Of a stretch of 64,000 bases of DNA, positions 57,954-64,000 are shown piece by piece (position 1 is the first letter of the stretch; each line of letters opens with the position of its first letter). Source of the DNA: an uncultured Ruminiclostridium sp. (GTDB taxonomy: Bacteria; Bacillota; Clostridia; Oscillospirales; Ruminococcaceae); NCBI GenBank assembly GCA_947630175.1, contig CANRGJ010000005.1, positions 62,001 to 126,000 on the forward strand. Direction: 5' to 3'. A model generated the notes under the pieces. It was not told the DNA's origin. It searched no databases and was given only the letters and a program-made list of their open reading frames with translations. The translations under genes and the position numbers were made by a program.

Positions 57954-59288
57954 ATGAACATTATACAATTAATCGAAAAGAAACGTGACAAAAAGCCGCT
58001 GACGGAAGATGAGATAAGCTGGTTCGTCGCCGCCCTTTGCAGCGATAAGATACCCGATTATCAAGTATCCGCCCTACTTATGGCGATATGCATAAACGGT
58101 ATGAACGACGATGAGACCGCCGTCCTCACCCGCTGTATGGCGCAAAGCGGCGATATGATAGATATGAGCTTTATAGACGGCGTGACCGTTGACAAGCACT
58201 CCAGCGGCGGCGTAGGCGACAAAATATCTCTGATATGTGCGCCTATGGCGGCTGCCTGCGGACTTCCCGTTGCTAAAATGTCAGGCAGGGGACTGGGCTT
58301 CAGCGGCGGCACTATTGACAAGCTGGAATCAATACCGGGTTTCAGGACGTCTATTTCGCAGGAGGAATTTCGCCGTTTTGTCAGCCGTGACGGGATAGCG
58401 CTTATGAGCCAGACTAAAAACGTCGCTCCCGCCGACAAACGCCTGTACGCCCTGCGCGACGTGACAGGAACAGTCCCCTCTATTCCCCTTATCGCAAGCA
58501 GCATAATGAGCAAAAAGCTGGCGTGCGGCTGCGACGCCATAGTGCTTGACGTAAAATACGGCTCAGGCGCATTTATGAAGACCGCAGAGCAGGCGGTGGA
58601 GCTTGCGGTGCTTATGGAAAGCATCGGCAGAAAAAACGGCAGGGAAGTCACCGCTTTGATAACCAATATGGAACAGCCGTTAGGCAATGCCGTGGGCAAC
58701 GCCCTTGAAGTAAAAGAGGCGATACAAACGTTGAAAGGCGAAGGCCCCGCCGATGTTACCGAACTGTCATATATTATCAGCTCCTTTATGCTGACAGCAG
58801 GGAAGAAAGCGCCCGACCTTCACACCGCACGCAGAATGCTGGAAAACTCCGTAAAAAGCGGCGCCGCACTGGAAAAACTCAGACGGCTCATCTCCAATCA
58901 AGGCGGAGATACGTCGGTGATAGACCACCCTGAACAGCTTAAAGCCGCCCCTGTGATAAAGACCGTCCTTTCCCCCGAAAGCGGAGTCATAACAGGAATA
59001 AACGGCGAAATAACAGGCAACGCCTGCCTAACCCTAAAAGTAGGGCGCCTTTCCAAAACTGATGAGATCGACCATTCCACAGGATTTGTTCTTCTTGCCA
59101 AGGCGGGAAATAAGGTGGAAAAAGGACAGCCGATAGCTCAGATACATTCCGACAGTGAAGAAGCGGCTTTATCTGCTGAAAAACAGCTTTTATCCGCCTA
59201 CACCTTTGGACAGGAATACGCCCCGAAGCCTTTGTTAGCAGCATATATTGACAAGGAGGGAATACATTATGATAAAAACAGCCATTGA
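57954..59288 (+). CDS. pdp: Pyrimidine-nucleoside phosphorylase
   Basis: 444 residues, the family length. N-terminal alpha domain (IQLIEKKRDKKPLTEDEISW), phosphate-binding VDKHSSGGVGDKISLICAP and the signature SGRGLGFSGGTIDKLESIPG (about 105-124). KYGSGAFMKT follows. It splits uridine, deoxyuridine and thymidine with phosphate to base and (deoxy)ribose-1-phosphate in the cytosol. It overlaps cdd by 20 bp: cytidine deaminase supplies its uridine substrate, so the operon is a pyrimidine salvage unit. Confidence 0.95.
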   Translation: MNIIQLIEKKRDKKPLTEDEISWFVAALCSDKIPDYQVSALLMAICINGMNDDETAVLTRCMAQSGDMIDMSFIDGVTVDKHSSGGVGDKISLICAPMAAACGLPVAKMSGRGLGFSGGTIDKLESIPGFRTSISQEEFRRFVSRDGIALMSQTKNVAPADKRLYALRDVTGTVPSIPLIASSIMSKKLACGCDAIVLDVKYGSGAFMKTAEQAVELAVLMESIGRKNGREVTALITNMEQPLGNAVGNALEVKEAIQTLKGEGPADVTELSYIISSFMLTAGKKAPDLHTARRMLENSVKSGAALEKLRRLISNQGGDTSVIDHPEQLKAAPVIKTVLSPESGVITGINGEITGNACLTLKVGRLSKTDEIDHSTGFVLLAKAGNKVEKGQPIAQIHSDSEEAALSAEKQLLSAYTFGQEYAPKPLLAAYIDKEGIHYDKNSH

Positions 59289-59688
59289 AGACTGCGGCTA
59301 TGAAGAGCTTGTCGATAAGGCAAGACAAGCTGCGGAAAACGCCTATTGCCCCTACTCAAAGTACAGAGTGGGCGCCGCTGTCCTCACCTCCGAAGGCAGG
59401 ATCTTCACAGGCTGCAACATAGAAAACGGCAGCTATTCCGCCACGGTATGCGCCGAGCGCACCGCCATATTCAAAGCCGTAAGCGAGGGCGCAAAGCATA
59501 TCGCCGCAGTAGCCGTCGCCGCCGAGGAGGGCGAGCCTCCCGCATTTCCCTGCGGCATATGCAGGCAGGTTATGAGCGAGTTCTGCTCGCCCGACACCAA
59601 GGTTATTGTATACGACGGTGAACGCTCCGTTTACGATTTCGCCCTCAATGAGCTTTTGCCGTTTGTATTTGAAATTGAGAAAGGATAA
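59269..59688 (+). CDS. cdd: Cytidine deaminase
   Basis: 139 residues from the ATG at 59269 (AAGGAGG site); an earlier in-frame start at 59248 is less well placed. YCPYSKYRVGAAVLTSEGRI, then GCNIENGSYSATVCAERTAI (zinc cysteine and catalytic glutamate in CAE) and PCGICRQVMSEF (the other two zinc cysteines). Homotetrameric family form. It converts cytidine and deoxycytidine to uridine and deoxyuridine. Confidence 0.97.
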   Translation: MIKTAIEDCGYEELVDKARQAAENAYCPYSKYRVGAAVLTSEGRIFTGCNIENGSYSATVCAERTAIFKAVSEGAKHIAAVAVAAEEGEPPAFPCGICRQVMSEFCSPDTKVIVYDGERSVYDFALNELLPFVFEIEKG

Positions 59689-59691
59689 AAA

Positions 59692-60867
59692 ATGAAAAAG
59701 CTGAGCATCATCTTCGGAGCGCTTGCAGTAAGCGCCGCAGTATTGTTTACCTCCTGCGCTCCCGAAACAGGACTTGACGGCACAGGCGCCGAGATTCCCT
59801 CTCCCGAAGTGGAGGCAAGGGAGCTTCCCCAGAGCGAAGCCCTTGATTTTGTAAAGAATCTTAAAGTCGGCTGGAATTTAGGCAACACTCTTGACGCCAC
59901 CGCAAATTATCAGAATGAGGAAGCGTCCGAAACCGCATGGGGCTCTCCCGTGATAACCGAGGAAATGATACTCGCCGTAAAGCAGGCTGGCTTCAACACC
60001 GTCCGTATCCCCGTCACCTGGCACACACATATGGACGAAAGCTATAAAATAAGCGATTTCTGGCTAAACCGAGTCAAGGAGATAGTGGATTACGCCTACA
60101 ACAACGGAATGTACGTCATCTTAAATATCCACCACGACACCGACCCGCTGTACGTTTTCCCCTCATATGAAAAGCTGGAAAGCTCAAAGGAATACATCAC
60201 CGCCGTGTGGACGCAGTTATGCGAAAAATTCAAGGACTACGGCGACCGCCTTATTTTTGAGGGAATAAACGAGCCCCGCCAGATTGGCACTTCAAACGAG
60301 TGGTGGATAGATACGAAGTCCGACACGGCAAAGGAATGTTTGGACTGCATAATGCAGATAAATCAGACCTTTGTTGACACAGTAAGAGCAAGCGGCGGCA
60401 ACAACGCCACCCGCTGGCTTATGACTCCAAGCTACTGCGCGTCATACATTTTTGCCACCGACCAGCTGTTCAGCCTGCCCAACGACCCTGCAAACAGAAC
60501 GCTTTTGTCCGTTCACGCTTACGAACCACAGGATTTTGCCCTTAACGACAGTCCTACAAACACCTTTGTTATAGGAAGAAGCTCCGCAGCCATAGATAAC
60601 GTTATGGATGCGCTGTATGAAAAATTCACCTCAAAAGGAATAGGTGTGGTTATGGGAGAATTTGGCGCTCGCAGCAAGGACAATCTTGACGCCCGCATAG
60701 CCTATGCGGCATATTACGTCAAAGCGGCGAGAGCAGTGGGAATTTCCTGCGTATGGTGGGACAACAACGCCTTTGAGGGGAACGGCGAGCTTTTCGGACT
60801 TTTCGACCGCAAAGCTATGGAATGGAAATACCCCGACATAGTTATCGCTCTTGTAAACAACAGTTAA
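59692..60867 (+). CDS. GH5 family endoglucanase, lipoprotein
   Basis: 391 residues. Lipoprotein signal with FTSC (C22), a ~25-residue linker, then a GH5 TIM barrel: VGWNLGNTLDA (~59-69), TVRIPVTWHTH, ILNIHHD, acid/base E194 in FEGINEPR, and nucleophile E323 in VMGEFGAR. The motif set is that of subfamily GH5_4, which includes cellulases, xyloglucanases and licheninases. No carbohydrate-binding module or dockerin is present, so it acts alone on the cell surface. It starts 3 bp after cdd but is functionally unrelated. Confidence 0.94.
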   Translation: MKKLSIIFGALAVSAAVLFTSCAPETGLDGTGAEIPSPEVEARELPQSEALDFVKNLKVGWNLGNTLDATANYQNEEASETAWGSPVITEEMILAVKQAGFNTVRIPVTWHTHMDESYKISDFWLNRVKEIVDYAYNNGMYVILNIHHDTDPLYVFPSYEKLESSKEYITAVWTQLCEKFKDYGDRLIFEGINEPRQIGTSNEWWIDTKSDTAKECLDCIMQINQTFVDTVRASGGNNATRWLMTPSYCASYIFATDQLFSLPNDPANRTLLSVHAYEPQDFALNDSPTNTFVIGRSSAAIDNVMDALYEKFTSKGIGVVMGEFGARSKDNLDARIAYAAYYVKAARAVGISCVWWDNNAFEGNGELFGLFDRKAMEWKYPDIVIALVNNS

Positions 60868-60936
60868 GAATATGAGATACAAAGCCATATTTAACGCCGC
60901 CTTTTAAGCGCAGAAATTCAAAAAATACGGAGAAAA

Positions 60937-61647
60937 ATGGAAGAAAGATTTTCAAGAACAGCGCTCCTTTTAGGACAGGAAGCGCTTCAAAAGCTATCCG
61001 CCTGTCGAGTTGCCCTTTTCGGACTTGGCGGAGTGGGGAGCTACATCGCCGAAGCCCTTGCCCGCAGCGGTATCGGAGCAATAGATATTATCGACAGCGA
61101 CAAGGTGAATGTTTCCAACATCAACCGCCAGCTTTGCGCCCTTGACAGCACCGTGGGCAGATACAAGACCGACGTTGTAAAAGAGCGCATACTTGACATA
61201 AACCCAACCTGCAAAGTCAATGCTCATAATATTTTTTTCACCCCCGAAACAGCGGACAGCTTTGACTTTTCATGCTACAACTATGTTGCTGACGCAGTTG
61301 ACACAGTGACCGCAAAGCTGACGATAATAACCCTCGCCAAAGCCGCAGATACTCCTGTTATAAGCTGTATGGGAACAGGGAACAAGACCGACCCCACCGC
61401 CCTTGAGGTTGCGGATATATACGAGACTTCCGTCTGCCCTCTTGCCAGAACAATGCGTTACGAATGTAGGAAGCGGGGAATCGACAGCTTAAAAGTGGTA
61501 TATTCAAAGGAACCTCCCCGAACTCCCCTTGAAATAATCACAGAAAACGGAAAGACGATACCCGCCTCTCTCCCTTTCGTCCCATCAGTTGCGGGACTTA
61601 TTATGGCGGGAGAAATAATAAAGGACCTTGTTGATCTCAAAAAATGA
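60937..61647 (+). CDS. tcdA: tRNA threonylcarbamoyladenosine dehydratase
   Basis: 236 residues of the ThiF/E1-like fold: RTALLLGQEALQKL, VALFGLGGVGSYIAEALARS (ATP-binding) and INRQLCALDSTVGRYKTDVV. YNYVADAVDTVTAKL and CMGTGNKTDPTALEVADIYE define the TcdA subgroup. The enzyme cyclises t6A37 to ct6A in tRNAs that read ANN codons. The start has a GGAGAAA site. Confidence 0.94.
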   Translation: MEERFSRTALLLGQEALQKLSACRVALFGLGGVGSYIAEALARSGIGAIDIIDSDKVNVSNINRQLCALDSTVGRYKTDVVKERILDINPTCKVNAHNIFFTPETADSFDFSCYNYVADAVDTVTAKLTIITLAKAADTPVISCMGTGNKTDPTALEVADIYETSVCPLARTMRYECRKRGIDSLKVVYSKEPPRTPLEIITENGKTIPASLPFVPSVAGLIMAGEIIKDLVDLKK

Positions 61648-61660
61648 AAGGAGAACCGCT

Positions 61661-62656
61661 ATGTACTGTTCACAATGCGGAAAACAGGTAGATGAAAACG
61701 ATAAATTCTGCCAGAATTGCGGCGAACCTGTCGTTCCCGTCGTCCCTGCCGCACCGTCCGTTCCTCCCGTAACGGAGGTAACTCCCCTCCCGCCGCAGGA
61801 GGCTCAGCCAGTCCTCCCCGAAAATCAGGGAAGAAATATGCGTGAAGTCACCCCCGAGGATTATCAGAAGACCCCGCAGTCGCAGGAATTTGTCCCCCCT
61901 CCGCAAATGTCCACACCTCAGCAAATATCCGACGCTATAAAAAAAGTATTCCGTTCACCCCTGTTGCTTATTGCGGCAATTGCGCTGACAGTGGGACTTG
62001 CGTGCTATTTTGCTTATATTATTGACAATATCGAGATTTTAAGCATAAATATAAAATCTATCTTATCCTCTGCAACTGACGGTTACAGAGAGGAGATAGG
62101 CATTATCAGCGAATATGCATACCTTTTCTATATCGCCCTTCAGCTTCCCGCCGTTCTTATCGCTCTCGGAATGTGGATAACCTGCATTTCCTCTCACCGC
62201 AAAAAAGAGGGACTTACCGCAGGCGGAATAAAGCTGATAAAAGGCGTGCTCATCTTCCAGCTCGTCTTGTACATTCTGGTAGCTCTGCTTTGCATTTTGC
62301 TTCTGGCATTGGGTATGGCGACAGCAGGCATTGTGGGACAGGTGGGCAATATATTCGGATTTTTGCTTTTGGCGGCGTTCGTCGTCCTTTTGCTGGTGTA
62401 TCAGATAAAGCTCCTTTCCACCGCCGACGTTATGCGCCGTGCGGTTCAGTACAGAGTGCCCGTTTACACCGTTTCCGTATTAGTCGCTGTGATAAACTTT
62501 TTAATTGCTGTTTTTGAGATATATCAGGCGTATCAGTCGTTCGTATCAAGCGGTATACTCCTTGCGCTGAACGCCATATTTGCCGCCTTGACTTATATCT
62601 TTCTTGGCGCATTTATCCTTTACTACCGCAGCACTATGCGCAATATCGCCAAGTGA
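61661..62656 (+). CDS. Zinc-ribbon multi-pass membrane protein
   Basis: 331 residues from the ATG at 61661 (AAAGGAG site); the earlier in-frame start overlaps tcdA. An N-terminal zinc ribbon (MYCSQCGKQ and FCQNCGEPV) is followed by a proline-rich linker (~26-90). About five hydrophobic regions then lie between residues ~100 and 325. Zinc-ribbon membrane proteins of this layout are common in Ruminococcaceae; their function is unknown. The four cysteines would face the cytosol. Confidence 0.8.
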   Translation: MYCSQCGKQVDENDKFCQNCGEPVVPVVPAAPSVPPVTEVTPLPPQEAQPVLPENQGRNMREVTPEDYQKTPQSQEFVPPPQMSTPQQISDAIKKVFRSPLLLIAAIALTVGLACYFAYIIDNIEILSINIKSILSSATDGYREEIGIISEYAYLFYIALQLPAVLIALGMWITCISSHRKKEGLTAGGIKLIKGVLIFQLVLYILVALLCILLLALGMATAGIVGQVGNIFGFLLLAAFVVLLLVYQIKLLSTADVMRRAVQYRVPVYTVSVLVAVINFLIAVFEIYQAYQSFVSSGILLALNAIFAALTYIFLGAFILYYRSTMRNIAK

Positions 62657-62668
62657 CGGGAGAGAAAA

Positions 62669-63163
62669 ATGCCCATAAACAACATTCCCCAACCTGAAAT
62701 AATACAGATAAACGACCATCTCCGCCTGCGCAAATACAGCGGCTCTTACGACTTTGCGCTCCCTTGGTACTCCGACCCCGAGACCCTCCGACTTATAGGA
62801 AGCCCTCCCACTCCCTACACCTTGGAAAAAATTGCGGATATGTACGAATATCTTGAGCGCAAGGGAGAACTGTATTTCATAGAGATATTTGAGGAACAGC
62901 GCTGGCTTCCCATAGGCGACGTTACCTTCTGCCACGACGATATGCCAATTCTGATAGGAGAAAAGCGCTTTCGCGGTCAGGGAACGGGAAAAGCCGTTGT
63001 AAACGCCCTTGTACAGCGCGGAAAACAGCTCGGCTATACCGAGCTTTACGTTGAGGACGTCTACGATTTCAATATCCCCTCAATAAAATGCTTCACCTCC
63101 ACAGGCTTCAGACCATTCCGCAAGACCCCCGAGGGACACGGCTACTGCCTTGTGTTCAAGTGA
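62669..63163 (+). CDS. GNAT N-acetyltransferase (RimJ/RimL-like)
   Basis: 164 residues. IIQINDHLRLRKYSGSYDFA, WYSDPETLRLIGSP, FIEIFEEQRWLPIGDVTF and the acetyl-CoA loop EKRFRGQGTGKAVVNALVQR (about 108-127) are GNAT motifs. The C-terminal FNIPSIKCFTSTGFRPFRKT is the usual final strand. The substrate is unknown. Ribosome site GGGAGAG. A strong hairpin terminator follows directly. Confidence 0.9.
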   Translation: MPINNIPQPEIIQINDHLRLRKYSGSYDFALPWYSDPETLRLIGSPPTPYTLEKIADMYEYLERKGELYFIEIFEEQRWLPIGDVTFCHDDMPILIGEKRFRGQGTGKAVVNALVQRGKQLGYTELYVEDVYDFNIPSIKCFTSTGFRPFRKTPEGHGYCLVFK

Positions 63164-63170
63164 TAACCTC

Positions 63171-63203
63171 AGCCTGTTCATTTTTATGAATAGGCTTTTT
63201 TAT
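63171..63203 (+). terminator. Terminator after the GNAT gene
   Basis: AGCCTGTTCAT (63171-63181) pairs with ATGAATAGGCT (63186-63196) with one mismatch; T5-A-T4 follows. Confidence 0.9.
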
Positions 63204-63225
63204 TTTATCGGACAAACGCCCGCTA

Positions 63226-63254
63226 TTGACAAATATCGACGAATCGTATAAAAT
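63226..63254 (+). promoter_or_regulatory. Promoter of the sensor gene at the right edge
   Basis: TTGACA (63226-63231) and TAAAAT (63249-63254), 17-bp spacer, 41 bp ahead of the start codon. Confidence 0.82.
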
Positions 63255-63295
63255 AAAAGTGTATAGTCTTCTGAAATTTATGGGTGAGGTAAACG

Positions 63296-64000
63296 ATGAA
63301 ATTAGAACGTAAAAACAGGAAAATCGACCTGCAAAACAGCAAGCTCCGTGAGAAAAGCATAATCGCCGCTTTAATAACGATACTTCTCACAGTAGTCGTT
63401 ATGGTCGTTTCATATATAAGGATAACCCAGATAACCGAGCAGCGCTGTCTTGAGCGTATGCAGGAGGGCGTAAATACCGTTATCGACGGCATAGGAAACA
63501 AGCTGGCGAGCGACAGCAACGCCCTGCGCTCAGTGGCAAAGCTTTTAGAGCTGGAGGAAGATTTCAGCACTGAAACCATGAAAGAGATGATGGGACGTCT
63601 TTCCCCCATTATGATAGCGAAAAACCTTAATCTTCTCCTGCCCGGGGATCTGATAATTTCAGGCGAGGGAAACGAGTTTGACGCGTCAGGCGACGATTCC
63701 ATACGCTTTGATGTAGAGTCCGCACTGGGAGAACATGTCACCGATAGAAAAATGTCCGTGGGTTCCAACCCCGACGATCAGACCTACATAATCCGCCATT
63801 TCGTCCCCGTCATTAAAAACGGAGAAACGGTGGCTATGCTCTATATGACCACCAACCTCCAGAAGCTGCCGCAAAATCTCAATATCAGCAACATCTACAA
63901 CGGCACCGCCAGCGTCTACATAATCGACCGCAGCAACGGCGATTTCATAATGGACACCTGGCACGACCAGCTTGGCAAGATAGATGATGAAGAGCGTCAG
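63296..64000 (+). CDS. Membrane sensor protein, N-terminal part (3' end outside window)
   Basis: An open frame of 235 codons continues past the right edge. A basic N-terminus (KLERKNRKIDLQNSKLREKS) is followed by a membrane helix (~21-42) and an extracytoplasmic domain from about residue 45. That domain has the helix-then-sheet pattern of a Cache-type sensor: GIGNKLASDSNALRSVAKLL, QTYIIRHFVPVIKNGETVAM and ASVYIIDRSNGDFIMDTWH. The output domain (GGDEF, EAL, histidine kinase or chemoreceptor) lies outside the window. The start has a GTGAGG site and a good promoter. Confidence 0.8.
   Translation, partial: MKLERKNRKIDLQNSKLREKSIIAALITILLTVVVMVVSYIRITQITEQRCLERMQEGVNTVIDGIGNKLASDSNALRSVAKLLELEEDFSTETMKEMMGRLSPIMIAKNLNLLLPGDLIISGEGNEFDASGDDSIRFDVESALGEHVTDRKMSVGSNPDDQTYIIRHFVPVIKNGETVAMLYMTTNLQKLPQNLNISNIYNGTASVYIIDRSNGDFIMDTWHDQLGKIDDEERQ

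Noticed and set aside
57761-57988. 75-codon plus-strand frame before pdp
   Set aside because: No ribosome site, overlaps the pdp start in another frame, and the translation resembles no known protein.
1-64000. tRNA or rRNA genes, and CRISPR arrays
   Set aside because: I looked for CCA-ending cloverleaf-like segments, TTCGA loops in intergenic space and regularly spaced repeats and found none that held up; a tRNAscan run would settle the tRNA question.

Overview
The window reads as a low-to-mid GC anaerobic Gram-positive bacterium of the class Clostridia, most like a gut Oscillospiraceae/Ruminococcus-type organism. This is inferred from gene content, not from a database match: a CIRCE heat-shock operator, the Firmicute-type L21-Prp-L27 operon with an N-terminally extended L27, mini-RNase III, the paired YmfF/YmfH-like M16 proteins, IreB, a sortase-built pilus, rubrerythrin and a family GH5 endoglucanase. 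There is no rRNA, no CRISPR array, and no tRNA that I could recognise. Most genes are tightly packed with strong ribosome binding sites; several have textbook sigma-A promoters with 17-bp spacers and stem-loop terminators.

Layout. 1-0.85 kb: the end of an XRE regulator and an SdpI-like membrane protein. 0.85-5.5 kb (minus): an operon of two YbjN-like proteins and a 1159-residue protein joining Clp-like repeats, a ClpB-type AAA+ module, a receiver-like segment, and an FtsH-type AAA+ module with an M41 zinc protease but no membrane helix. 5.5-7.8 kb (plus): aspS and a P-loop kinase. 7.9-13.5 kb (minus): hsp20 under a CIRCE-overlapped promoter, yebC, yitT, mrnC, obgE, rpmA, prp, rplU. 13.5-20.7 kb (minus): SRPBCC, GNAT, Nudix, folD with a decayed partial copy of its 5' end, cupin, lgt and two M16 proteins, preceded by a possible small RNA unit. 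21-31.3 kb: a membrane protein and ychF (minus), then a ZapA-like protein, peptidase U32, twin lipoproteins, a MATE exporter, a methyltransferase and two flavoproteins (plus). 31.3-35.2 kb (minus): two XRE-TPR regulators, a CPBP protease and a TetR regulator, with inverted-repeat operators at three promoters. 35.3-43.8 kb: flavin reductase, rubrerythrin, zinc-ribbon protein, SigH-like sigma factor, an orphan fumarase beta subunit, an acidic DivIVA-like protein, IreB, a PdaA-like deacetylase, a phosphopantetheinyl transferase, a DtxR-type regulator, YbaK and HU.

44-57.6 kb looks like an acquired region. A Tn916-type tyrosine recombinase, split by an A7 run, is transcribed away from a six-gene pilus operon: a giant vWA/LamG tip adhesin, a dedicated signal peptidase, the major pilin, a class C sortase, a minor pilin and a second, atypical sortase. 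Its codons look more A/T-rich than those of the flanking housekeeping genes. 57.7-64 kb returns to housekeeping: pyrimidine nucleoside salvage (pdp, cdd), a GH5 lipoprotein cellulase, tcdA, a zinc-ribbon membrane protein, a GNAT enzyme, and the start of a membrane sensor that runs off the window.

The items most worth following up are the YbjN / Clp-FtsH fusion operon, the split recombinase with a correctly phased slippery heptamer beside the pilus operon, the tip adhesin whose metal-binding site is separated by two LamG-like inserts, the candidate small RNA at 20.8 kb, and the inverted-repeat element at 12.1 kb that has a relative at 40.5 kb.
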